This document shows, piece by piece, positions 15,432 to 22,053 of a stretch of 48,751 nt of DNA. Position 1 is the stretch's first letter. Every line of letters starts with the position of its first letter. Under the pieces are notes generated by a model, which was not told the origin of the DNA, ran no database searches, and saw only the letters and a program-made list of their open reading frames with translations. Origin of the DNA: Deinococcus betulae (GTDB lineage: Bacteria; Deinococcota; Deinococci; Deinococcales; Deinococcaceae); contig NZ_JAIQXU010000033.1 of NCBI RefSeq assembly GCF_020166395.1, forward strand, positions 1 to 48,751, in the 5' to 3' direction. The translations under genes and the position numbers were made by a program.

Positions 15432-15640
15432 TGGGTCGCAAAGGGGGACCGGTGCCGAAGTATGTGGGCACGCATCCGGCGGAGTTGGCAACGACCGATG
15501 CCTTAAAGGCGGAAGGCTTGAAGCCCACCGGCCAGGTAGTGGCCCTACTGACGATCAAGACCGCGAACAGTGAGCGCTTGACAGGCCTCTTCTGTCGTTC
15601 AGAGACTGAGCTGTTATCGCCCAGTCAGCAAGCATTGTGA
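15431..15640 (+). CDS. Hypothetical protein, 69 aa
   Basis: The ATG overlaps the stop of the replication gene (TGATG). Product MGRKGGPVPKYVGTHPAELA... ends in ...SETELLSPSQQAL. No recognised family. Coupling implies co-expression with the initiator. Confidence 0.55.
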   Translation: MGRKGGPVPKYVGTHPAELATTDALKAEGLKPTGQVVALLTIKTANSERLTGLFCRSETELLSPSQQAL

Positions 15641-15903
15641 GCCTGGGCAGTCAGCATTTGCCGGATACGCTGGAAGGGTTGCTGGATTGGCTGGATGCTA
15701 ATGGGTGGGGCTGGAAGGTCAGCCGTACGGACGGCGAGACGATGTATCGAGCGAAATGCGGTAAGAGTGATGGCCTTGGTGGCAGTGACGAGATAAGAGC
15801 CACGACACGATTTGAAGCTCTGCGAAGAGCACTAATCGATGCTCAGCGGAAGCGGCAAGGCCGACTTAGAAGAAAACAGGTCCTACCTGTCACGATTGTT
15901 TAG
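15637..15903 (+). CDS. Hypothetical protein, 88 aa
   Basis: GTG overlapping the previous stop (GTGA). Encodes MSLGSQHLPDTLEGLLDWLD then a strand-rich centre (GWGWKVSRTDGETMYRAKCG) and a basic helical end. The fold looks like a small alpha/beta domain; no family recognised. Its end overlaps the 3' end of the convergent split gene by 21 bp. Confidence 0.55.
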   Translation: MSLGSQHLPDTLEGLLDWLDANGWGWKVSRTDGETMYRAKCGKSDGLGGSDEIRATTRFEALRRALIDAQRKRQGRLRRKQVLPVTIV

Positions 15904-16703
15904 ATAGTCGTTTAGGGCGGCCTCAACCAATTCGCGGGGGCTCCGTCCTGTCTCAACTGAGTAGTCAAATGCTCGCATGGCCAGCTCGGTCTCAATTCGC
16001 CTGAACGAACCCACAAGATCGTTGTAGCTATAAATTTTTGAGGTATCTGGAGCTTCCCCTACGAGAGGAGCTGTCTCAGGTGTAGCTTCCCAAAAATCAT
16101 TTCCGGGATGAGCGCGTACCGTGATGTCGCAATCGGCCCTGGGACAGGAGAAAATGGGGTCAAGTGAGAGTAGGAACAGGAACTTACCCTAATGGTTCAT
16201 CCGGTTAGTCTTGACACCGGATTTGAGTCAAGGAAGCAGATGAGTTAGTCGCGCGTCAAAGACAGCATTTAGCGGATGAACCACTAAGGGTCGACGTGTC
16301 CAGTTGGGGTATACCCCAGCCCCACACGGCAGCGCGCTGATGAACAGGGTATTGAGGTGTCAAGTTAGGGTCCCCTTTCGGTCAATCTGACAGGTGTCAG
16401 GGGAGATCTGGATGTCAACTTGACACCCGCGATGGCGGTGGCTCTCTTCTTCGCACACGGTCTTTTCGACTCGAATTCACGATTGGCGCAAAATTGTACG
16501 GTAAGCGCAATTCTTCGTCTAAGACGCTGTTTTTCCTCTTAGGGTAAGTTTCTGTTCCTACTCTCACTTGAGGCCAAAATAGCGAAAGTGGTTCCATCAG
16601 CCTTCACGAAGAAGTCACCCATCTGGGTTACACCGGCGCCGTGCACGGGGCAGCGCCCGTTAGCAAGCCTTTGGCGCCGGGTTACAAAGTCCTGTTTAGC
16701 CAT
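15883..16703 (-). pseudogene. Zinc-ribbon protein gene split by a miniature transposon
   Basis: The 5' part (16703 to 16581) encodes MAKQDFVTRRQRLANGRCPV... to TTFA. The 3' part (16150 to 15883) continues FSCPRADCDITVRAHPG to a normal TAG. Removing the inserted element and one copy of its 5-bp duplication joins them in frame as a 131-aa protein. In it C18/H21 and C45/C50 form a zinc ribbon, and a helical C-terminus (SPRELVEAALNDYLNNRDR) resembles an RHH-type helix pair. With the insertion, translation ends within the element ten codons after the junction, so the gene is broken unless the element excises. Confidence 0.8.
16156..16575. mobile_element. Tn3-family miniature inverted-repeat element (TIME/MITE), 420 bp
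   Basis: Terminal inverted repeats of 37 bp lie at 16156-16192 and 16539-16575 (34/37 identical). The left one begins GGGGTCAAGTGAGAG and ends ACTTACCCTAA. GGAAC and AACT.AC..TAA sit at the same positions as in the 38-bp Tn3 repeat. A perfect 5-bp target duplication AAAAT flanks it (16151-16155, 16576-16580), as expected for Tn3 transposition. There is no transposase. The interior has inverted pairs (TGGTTCATCCG/CGGATGAACCA; GGTGTCAAGTT/AACTTGACACC) and the palindrome TGGGGTATACCCCA, possibly a remnant resolution site. Confidence 0.85.
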
Positions 16704-16815
16704 ATAGACACTGTAAGCGGACGAGAAATCTGTGTGCAGTCCTGCGGATTTCCACACCCCCCCCGAAGTAGCGTCTAAGCTGCAACCACTATGATTCCCC
16801 ACTCGTAACGTTGCT

Positions 16816-17556
16816 ATGTCTAAGCAGTGGGTTACAAGATTGAGATGGGTCGCTGTCATGGTTTTCGTGGGCTTGGCAGTGTGGGCTCTTTTAGGGGGCA
16901 CCGAACTTGGAGAACGCTCGGGATTCCTTCAGGCTCTCCTAGCTGCTGTCTTGTTGTATGCCACTTGGGCTGCTATCGATCGTAGTGATCGTCAGATTGA
17001 AATTGCACTGCACCAACAGAAAATATCCGAAAAGCAGATCGAGATGTTGAATCGACAAGATGAACATCATTTTCTAGGTATAAATGTCACTCAATGGAAT
17101 ATGGCAACTCTGTTTAATTTAAGTAGGATGCCTATATTCGTTCGCTCTATTCAAGTTGGTATTGAAGGCGGAACCCCAATCTCTTATGAAAATTTAGATA
17201 CGCAGCACAAAATTATCCAGGCTGGACAGGGTGCAAGATTCGCTATGACACTGCTCAATAATCCAGATTTAAAAGTTCGGATCAAGGAGTACATAGATAA
17301 TCAGATGTCTGGATCAAGACATTATTCCTTTTCGGATCCACTGGCTGAATTTCGCATTCTGATCGAATATCAATATGGCGGCACTGGTCCAACTATTTAC
17401 AGAAAGGAATACAAGATTGCTGGCTCTTTCGACCATTTCAACAGTGAAGCAGATGCGCCCTACGCCTTGCTTCTGGTGCCCGTCAAGTTTTGGCGTTTTA
17501 AAACGCCGGAAATAGGTATGCCTATGGGCGAAGATTTGCCTCTTGATTTCACATAA
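16816..17556 (+). CDS. AT-rich membrane protein with cytoplasmic domain, 246 aa
   Basis: Two membrane helices at residues ~9-28 (LRWVAVMVFVGLAVWALL) and ~37-54 (FLQALLAAVLLYATWAAI) form a hairpin. A coiled-coil linker (DRQIEIALHQQKISEKQIEM) and a ~150-residue beta-rich soluble domain follow. The topology resembles phage- and island-borne membrane-anchored exclusion or defence proteins, but no family is recognised. Base composition is visibly AT-richer than the phage backbone, suggesting separate acquisition. Confidence 0.75.
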   Translation: MSKQWVTRLRWVAVMVFVGLAVWALLGGTELGERSGFLQALLAAVLLYATWAAIDRSDRQIEIALHQQKISEKQIEMLNRQDEHHFLGINVTQWNMATLFNLSRMPIFVRSIQVGIEGGTPISYENLDTQHKIIQAGQGARFAMTLLNNPDLKVRIKEYIDNQMSGSRHYSFSDPLAEFRILIEYQYGGTGPTIYRKEYKIAGSFDHFNSEADAPYALLLVPVKFWRFKTPEIGMPMGEDLPLDFT

Positions 17557-17736
17557 ATTGGCAGTGTTTTAAGGAGTCTGCCACCTAAGCGCAAAGTGAA
17601 ATATTTTCACAAGCGGGAACCTGGAAGAGGTGAAAAGAACAAGGCCCCCAGTCCTATCTTCCTCAGGTGCTCGGGGCCTCGTGTGCGCGGGACCTCTGTC
17701 CGAAGTGCCTACATGTGCGGATGTACAAACTGAAAT

Positions 17737-17765
17737 TTGACAGGTATCTGACACCGTGCTAGGTT
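17737..17765 (+). promoter_or_regulatory. Promoter of XRE gene
   Basis: Consensus TTGACA (17737-17742), exactly 17 bp, then TAGGTT (17760-17765), nine bases before the ATG at 17775; no room for a Shine-Dalgarno, so the transcript is probably leaderless. Confidence 0.6.
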
Positions 17766-17774
17766 GTTGTCACT

Positions 17775-18137
17775 ATGCTCCGTTTTTCCCTCGACCAGTA
17801 TCTGCGCGACCACGGCCTGACGGCTTACAGGCTCGTCAAGGAAACCGAGGGAAAGGTCGCGCGCGGCAGCATCTTCGCCATGGCCCGCGGCGACAGCGTC
17901 AAGCGCATCGACATGGAGAACCTGAACCATGTCGTTGCCGCGCTCAGTGCGTTGACGGGCGAGCAGGTCAGCGTAACTGACCTGTTCACCGGTCGGCCCG
18001 AACCCGTCTCCCTGCGCCAGTCCGCCGCAGGCGTCCCCTACACCGACGACGAGGAAACAAACGACGTGCTCAATGATCACCCTGACATTCTCGATAGATT
18101 CGAGAAATTCAAGAGCCGCAACAGGGTGACCACATGA
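17775..18137 (+). CDS. XRE-type HTH regulator, 120 aa
   Basis: Residues 5-70 (DQYLRDHGLTAYRLVKETEG.., FAMARGDSVKRIDMENL) form an XRE domain of the same subfamily as the regulator at 30387-30617. Both share AYR, GKV.R.S, A.G..KR.D...L and TG....V.DLF. A charged C-terminal tail (PYTDDEETNDVLNDHPDILD) may contact its partner. It overlaps the next gene by ATGA, so the pair forms a two-gene module with a strong promoter. Confidence 0.75.
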   Translation: MLRFSLDQYLRDHGLTAYRLVKETEGKVARGSIFAMARGDSVKRIDMENLNHVVAALSALTGEQVSVTDLFTGRPEPVSLRQSAAGVPYTDDEETNDVLNDHPDILDRFEKFKSRNRVTT

Positions 18138-18739
18138 ACGTGCATGTTGCGAACGTTGCGCATTTTGGTCCGGACAAGATCGAAGCAGCACAAGACACTG
18201 CTCTTACTGTCGTCTTTGACGCGTTCGTTAATGCATACCATTCCTTTGATCTTGAACACCGCGCATCGGTCAGCGGAGGGCTGAACCTCTTCTACATCAA
18301 GGAGGCGTGTTCAGAGGAGCTGAAGGCACGGCGGCAACAGAGTATTCGCAATGCGCGCCGTGCAGTGGCCACTGCGTGGAGTGAAAGCCTCCAACTTGTC
18401 ACTGAGGATATCAACGCGACCCTAACGGGGATACCGCCGCTGCATCAGTACACGGAATTGATCCTCGGCATCCTGCGGCAGAAGGCAGTAGAAGACGACA
18501 TCGATCTGCGCGACTACATTGCGGTGTTGGCGCCTCTGTTCGCTCAGGTGAACGTGGACAAGTTCCGCGCCCTACTCAATTCGCTGCGCTTTCAAGTACG
18601 AATCTCTCTGAGATTTTTCATTGTCGTTATTCGATTGAAAGCCCTTATCCGGCTGAAAACCCGGCGCGAACAGGGCGCGGGTGTGCTATCCATGCGCCCG
18701 TCAGCCATACCGCTGACCGTTCAACCCTGCGCTCCCTGA
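18134..18739 (+). CDS. Unknown partner of XRE regulator, 201 aa
   Basis: Starts MNVHVANVAHFGPDKIEAAQ. Residues 1-155 are helical and soluble; around residue 156 a hydrophobic, basic segment begins (ISLRFFIVVIRLKALIRLK). The last 45 residues differ in character and may reflect an old frameshift. No family recognised. The tight coupling to an XRE gene is the layout of a toxin-antitoxin or defence module, so an effector role is possible (inference). Confidence 0.6.
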   Translation: MNVHVANVAHFGPDKIEAAQDTALTVVFDAFVNAYHSFDLEHRASVSGGLNLFYIKEACSEELKARRQQSIRNARRAVATAWSESLQLVTEDINATLTGIPPLHQYTELILGILRQKAVEDDIDLRDYIAVLAPLFAQVNVDKFRALLNSLRFQVRISLRFFIVVIRLKALIRLKTRREQGAGVLSMRPSAIPLTVQPCAP

Positions 18740-18787
18740 TCAGGACCGTTCTTCTGCTGAAGACGTTCCCGACCAGGAGGGTGCCCG

Positions 18788-18823
18788 ATGTGGCCCTCCG
18801 ACTACATAAACGGAGGGCCACAT
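18788..18823 (+). promoter_or_regulatory. 13-bp hairpin burying the toxin's ribosome site and start codon
   Basis: ATGTGGCCCTCCG (18788-18800) pairs perfectly with CGGAGGGCCACAT (18811-18823) around the loop ACTACATAAA. The right arm contains the Shine-Dalgarno GGAGGG and the AT of the ATG at 18822. In RNA it would block initiation; in DNA it could be an operator. Confidence 0.65.
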
Positions 18824-19121
18824 GCCCACTTACACCATCGCCTTCGAGCCCGATGCTCAGGCGGACCTGAAGAAACTCGACCCCACCACCCGCGCCCAGA
18901 TTGATAAGGCCCTGGCGCGCATAGCCGACAACCCCAACGTGGGCAAGCCCCTGAAAAAACCGCTCGCTGGGCTGTTCAGCCATCACGCTGTGAGTAAGCG
19001 TTACCGGATCGTCTACCACATTGACGACGCGAGCTTGACCGTCACCGTCTTCACCATTGGCGCCCGCCAGAGCGGCAAACGGTCCGACCCTTACGCCACA
19101 ACCTCCCGTCGCCGGGCGTGA
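18822..19121 (+). CDS. RelE/ParE-superfamily toxin, 99 aa
   Basis: MPTYTIAFEPDAQADLKKLD, then ARIADNPNVGKPLKKPLAGL and KRYRIVYHIDDASLTVTVFT are the signature blocks of RelE/ParE toxins: a helix pair followed by a beta sheet with Arg/Lys on the active face. RelE members cut mRNA on the ribosome and ParE members inhibit gyrase; the sequence does not decide which. No typical RHH or Phd antitoxin is directly adjacent. The upstream gene is not an obvious antitoxin, so this copy looks orphan, with its start codon in a stable hairpin. Confidence 0.8.
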   Translation: MPTYTIAFEPDAQADLKKLDPTTRAQIDKALARIADNPNVGKPLKKPLAGLFSHHAVSKRYRIVYHIDDASLTVTVFTIGARQSGKRSDPYATTSRRRA

Positions 19122-19135
19122 CCCGCCCTCTCCAG

Positions 19136-19164
19136 CTGCCCGTGTGCCTCCCGCACGCGGGCAG
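19136..19164 (+). terminator. Hairpin after the toxin gene
   Basis: CTGCCCG (19136-19142) pairs with CGGGCAG (19158-19164), followed by CCCCTTTTCGGGG, itself a small hairpin with T4 in the loop. Confidence 0.5.
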
Positions 19165-19646
19165 CCCCTTTTCGGGGATGTTTTAGGGAAGCGGCTACGA
19201 AACGCAAATTGACGAATCTTTTCAGTGGAACTCAGCAAGCGATCATTCATCTAAAAGGTTGGAAGTGCCGAATACGCCAAGAGCGTTGGCATTTCGGACC
19301 TGACAATCCACTTTGCACCTAGTCTGCCTCCGGAAATGCCCAAGCGTCACTTGAAGCAAAGTGCTGACACTGCTTGGAACGGGTACTTCTTCAGCTTCCT
19401 GCCTGTGAAAACAGGTCACTTTCCATTCAGGGGCAGATTGCTTAAAGCACGCCCGATTGCACCGCTCAATCCCATGTCCACTGTAACATGAGTAAATGAT
19501 GAGTCGGGCAGGCTGGGGGCATGACCTCCTTCTTGCTCCAGCAGCGCGCCGCCTTCGTCCATCAGGCGCTCCAGAAAGGCAGGCGGAGAGACCATAAAAG
19601 TGTGACCCCACAGAAATGTGAGGTCACACAATGACAGAAATTCAAT
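19165..19646. other. About 480 bp without a supported gene
   Basis: Short frames exist on both strands, but none has a convincing start, ribosome site or protein-like composition. One plus-strand frame (about 19261-19490) is protein-like but has a stop just upstream and no early start, so it could be a decayed gene fragment. The right end holds the palindrome GTGTGACC (19600-19607)/GGTCACAC (19622-19629) and a partition-type repeat. Confidence 0.4.
19609..19621 (+). repeat. CACAGAAATGTGA repeat, copy 1
   Basis: The 13-mer recurs exactly at 19821-19833 and with one change at 20547-20559, bracketing the partition genes. Confidence 0.55.
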
Positions 19647-19925
19647 TCAGCTCGGGCGACCCAGAAACTCTTGAATGGCGCGGTCGGCCAGATCTTGCAC
19701 GCTGCATCCTTCTGTTGCTGCCCGAATCTTTAGGGCCCGGTGAGTGCTGGCAGGCAGCGCCACGTTCACCCGTTTCTCGGTCTCTGGCGCAGCCACAGTC
19801 TGCGGCGCAGGTGGCGAAGTCACAGAAATGTGATCGTGTGATTCTGTGGACACAGGGCGCGGCACGTCCTGAGCACGGCGCGCGGCCTTCAGGATGCTGT
19901 TCGCATCGTTGCCCTTCTTGCTCAT
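19647..19925 (-). CDS. Ribbon-helix-helix partition-type protein, 92 aa
   Basis: A disordered, basic N-terminus (MSKKGNDANSILKAARRAQD) of the type that stimulates ParA, then a ribbon-helix-helix: KRVNVALPASTHRALKIRAA and ATEGCSVQDLADRAIQEFLG. Its ATG overlaps the parA stop (ATGA). Small RHH proteins downstream of ParA serve as the centromere-binding, autorepressing partner in type Ib systems. Repeated AGAAATGTGA motifs around and inside the locus are its likely sites. This is not a classical ParB. Confidence 0.75.
   Translation of the reverse strand: MSKKGNDANSILKAARRAQDVPRPVSTESHDHISVTSPPAPQTVAAPETEKRVNVALPASTHRALKIRAATEGCSVQDLADRAIQEFLGRPS
19821..19841 (+). repeat. AGAAATGTGATCGTGTGA repeat, copy 2 (inside the RHH gene)
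   Basis: Matches copy 3 (20550-20567) at 17 of 18 positions and lies within the coding region of the RHH gene. Confidence 0.55.
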
Positions 19926-20509
19926 GCCTGGACCCCCAGTTCGTTCAGCGCCTCGCGAAAGGGCGCAAGCAAGTGTCCAGGGATCAGGCCTCCAAAGCTG
20001 CGCTGGTAGTCCACCGACTTGCGCACGTGGGCCACCACTGGGTAGCCCAGCTGGGCCAACGCATCGGGCATCGCGCGGCTTACCCCGTCGTTTTCCAGAC
20101 GGTTCAGAACAAAGCCCAACTGCACCCCATCCGGCAGGGTGACCTCGCTGAGGGCCGTGACCGTTTCTTCCAGGCGGTCCACCTCACCCGAGCCGGGCAG
20201 CAGCGGCACGAGCAGCACCTCGCTCTGCTTGGCCGTGTCCTGCAGCGTGCGCTTGTCGTTCGGCGGGGTGTCCACAACCAGGAAGTCCACGGCGCCGATG
20301 GTCGTGGCCTGCATAGGACCCACCACGCGGTAGGGCAGGGCCGTGCCTGCTTCCTGAGCGTTGTACGCCCAACTGGTGGCCGTGCCTTCCGGATCCCGGT
20401 CCAGCAGGGCCACGGTATGCCCCGCCTCGCCCAGCACCTGGGCCACGCCAATCGAGGTCAGGGTCTTCCCCACTCCGCCCTTCTTGCTCAGCACGCTGAT
20501 GGTCTTCAT
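19922..20509 (-). CDS. parA: ParA-family partition ATPase, 195 aa
   Basis: Deviant Walker A KKGGVGKT (residues 9-16, with the signature Lys10), LLDRDPEGT (D37) and Walker B FLVVDTPP (D80). The short length and absence of an N-terminal HTH place it in the ParF/type Ib group. It moves DNA by ATP-dependent binding to the nucleoid, using the RHH partner as adaptor. It suggests that the element can be maintained as a replicon at some stage, since partition genes are unusual in a purely integrated phage. Confidence 0.85.
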   Translation of the reverse strand: MKTISVLSKKGGVGKTLTSIGVAQVLGEAGHTVALLDRDPEGTATSWAYNAQEAGTALPYRVVGPMQATTIGAVDFLVVDTPPNDKRTLQDTAKQSEVLLVPLLPGSGEVDRLEETVTALSEVTLPDGVQLGFVLNRLENDGVSRAMPDALAQLGYPVVAHVRKSVDYQRSFGGLIPGHLLAPFREALNELGVQA

Positions 20510-20523
20510 ACATCGGTGATTTT

Positions 20524-20567
20524 ACACAATCACACAAGATCAGAAGCTCAGAAATGTGATTGTGTGA
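20524..20567. promoter_or_regulatory. Divergent operator / possible centromere between parA and nuclease
   Basis: ACACAATCACA (20524-20534) and TGTGATTGTGT (20555-20565) form a perfect 11-bp inverted repeat 20 nt apart. The right arm is part of repeat copy 3, AGAAATGTGATTGTGTGA (20550-20567). The site lies between the parA start (20509) and the nuclease start (20587). Confidence 0.6.
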
Positions 20568-20586
20568 AACCACAGCAGGCGAGAGC

Positions 20587-21066
20587 ATGAGTCGCTACGG
20601 GACCTTCAGCACACGGGCAGACGCTGAGGCGTATCTGGAGCGGATCACCGACCCGGCCCGCCGCGCGCAGGCCCGCCATGACCTGGGCCTCCCAAACGGG
20701 CCAGTCAGCCACCCCGAGACCTACCTGCCGGCCAGTGCCAGCAACGGCTACCTGACCGAAGCCCTGTTCCAGGCGGACGTGGTGCGGAACCTGACGGCCT
20801 TCGGGTGGGACGTGCAGCAGACCCTGCTGGGCAGTGACCGAGGTGGCGTGATCTGGACGACCGCTGGCTGGCCTGACTTGCAGGTGTACCGCGCACCAAG
20901 GCGCCTGTTCTTCCTGGAACTGAAGCAACCCGGCAAGAAGCCCTCTGAAGTTCAGCTGGCTGCCCACGCCCGGCTGCGCGCAGCGGGCTTTCGCGTGACC
21001 GTCGCCTACACCCTCGACCAGGCGCTGGCCGCCGCTCAGGAGGAACTGTGCGCACCCAGTTATTGA
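20587..21066 (+). CDS. VRR-NUC-type (PD-(D/E)xK) nuclease, 159 aa
   Basis: Conserved order: E59 in LTEALFQADVVRNL, GWPDL (D97), FFLELK (E111-x-K113) and a following GKKPSEVQ (Q123). These are the core residues of small phage VRR-NUC/Holliday-junction-resolvase-like nucleases. The ATG at 20587 is chosen because the earlier GTG lies inside the operator repeat. Likely acts on branched or broken DNA during phage replication or packaging. Confidence 0.8.
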   Translation: MSRYGTFSTRADAEAYLERITDPARRAQARHDLGLPNGPVSHPETYLPASASNGYLTEALFQADVVRNLTAFGWDVQQTLLGSDRGGVIWTTAGWPDLQVYRAPRRLFFLELKQPGKKPSEVQLAAHARLRAAGFRVTVAYTLDQALAAAQEELCAPSY

Positions 21067-21263
21067 TCGTTCCAGCGCCCCTGACCTTGCCCGGTGAGTT
21101 CCAGGGGACGGTGACTCTGCGCGCCACGCCCGATGGTGGCGCCGACCTGCTGGCCACGGGAGCAGGTACGCAATTCAACCGTCTGGCCCCGCACACCCTG
21201 GACGCGATGCGGGACTGGCTGTGCGAATTGCGGGGCCTGCCTGCCGGGGGAGGGGAGAGGTGA
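21048..21263 (+). CDS. Hypothetical protein, 71 aa
   Basis: GTG start with a strong AGGAGG (21039-21044) inside the end of the nuclease gene, overlapping it by 19 bp. Product MRTQLLIVPAPLTLPGEFQG... ends in a helical C-terminus. No family recognised. Confidence 0.6.
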   Translation: MRTQLLIVPAPLTLPGEFQGTVTLRATPDGGADLLATGAGTQFNRLAPHTLDAMRDWLCELRGLPAGGGER

Positions 21264-21439
21264 AACGCTGGCTGGATCGGCTGTGGACCCTTCTGGAGGA
21301 GTGGGCCGCGCAGGCCTGCCCGACCTGTGGCGGGCTGTGTCTGCTGCCTGGCCCGGTGCCTGAGGCCCAGCACGTCTACGCCCCTTGCCCGGCCTGCAAG
21401 GGCATGGGGCGCCGCCCTGAGAAGGCTGCTGGTGAGTAA
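21260..21439 (+). CDS. Small zinc-knuckle protein, 59 aa
   Basis: GTG overlapping the previous stop, preceded by GGGGAGAG. An N-terminal helix (MKRWLDRLWTLLEEWAAQA) is followed by CPTCGG and CPACKG, two CxxCxG knuckles as in DnaJ-type zinc fingers. A small zinc-binding phage protein of unknown role. Confidence 0.65.
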   Translation: MKRWLDRLWTLLEEWAAQACPTCGGLCLLPGPVPEAQHVYAPCPACKGMGRRPEKAAGE

Positions 21440-21680
21440 GCGTCAGCAGGACCGCGAATACGAACAGGCCTTAGCGCAGGCCGATGACCCGGTGCTGCGC
21501 GGCCTGATCACGGCGACCTACCAGCGGCTGCGGCGGGGGTACGTGCGGGTGGGTGACCTGAAGGGCCATTACACCTACGACTTGGGCTTGCTGCCCCGGA
21601 CAGATGGGTGCTTCGAGCGGCCTACGAACCTGCCGCCCATCATTCGTACGCAGCGACTGTTTAAACGAGGTGCTTCATGA
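21432..21680 (+). CDS. Hypothetical protein, 82 aa
   Basis: GTG at 21432 overlaps the end of the zinc-knuckle gene by eight bases. Starts MSKRQQDREYEQALAQADDP with a charged helix and ends in a basic tail (TQRLFKRGAS). No family recognised. Last member of the coupled nuclease cluster. Confidence 0.55.
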   Translation: MSKRQQDREYEQALAQADDPVLRGLITATYQRLRRGYVRVGDLKGHYTYDLGLLPRTDGCFERPTNLPPIIRTQRLFKRGAS

Positions 21681-21699
21681 TTCATCTTCGCCCTTCTCT

Positions 21700-21984
21700 T
21701 CAATTGCTGCTGTTCAGGTCGTGGATCAACTGGGCTGCGTCACATGCCGCTTGCACGGTCGGATCACGACTGACTGGGCTTGCTGAGGTCGTCGGCGAAC
21801 ACACGGACCCGGCCGATGGGGCGGTGAGAGTAACTGGGACAGTGCTGGCCGGTGCAGTAGGAGCCGTTACAACTGCGGCGGGTGGTGTGCCCTGCACGAG
21901 GTGGTTACAGCCTGTCCAAATGGCCGGCACGGCGAGGGAGAGCACGGTAAGCCCCAGGTGCACGGTGAAGCGCTTGGGCGACAT
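21700..21984 (-). CDS. Possible secreted or lipoprotein, 94 aa
   Basis: From the ATG at 21984: basic N-terminus MSPKRFTVHLG, a hydrophobic core (LTVLSLAVPAIW) and TGC, a possible lipobox, then a Thr/Pro/Ala-rich linker and an acidic helix (PTVQAACDAAQLIHDLNSS). This could be a small outer-membrane or spanin-like lipoprotein. It is opposite in strand to its neighbours. An alternative plus-strand frame covers the same DNA but looks less protein-like. Confidence 0.4.
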   Translation of the reverse strand: MSPKRFTVHLGLTVLSLAVPAIWTGCNHLVQGTPPAAVVTAPTAPASTVPVTLTAPSAGSVCSPTTSASPVSRDPTVQAACDAAQLIHDLNSSN

Positions 21985-22053
21985 GTCACCATGCTGCGCT
22001 CTGAACTCTGACAGCACTCTGCTGTGTCAGCACGGCCAGGGAGGCCGGTGCTG

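Noticed and set aside
16539..16901. 120-aa minus-strand frame read as an intact gene
   Set aside because: Its first ~66 codons lie across the promoter and start of the opposite gene, and its last ten codons are the transposon end. The real content is the 5' piece of the split zinc-ribbon gene starting at 16703.
17641..17691. Possible minus-strand terminator (AGGCCCC...GGGGCCT followed by T-rich sequence)
   Set aside because: Large loop and no minus-strand gene leading into it.
19243..19631. Two minus-strand frames between the toxin and the partition genes
   Set aside because: Poor starts and shadow-like composition; the upstream end lies in the partition repeat.
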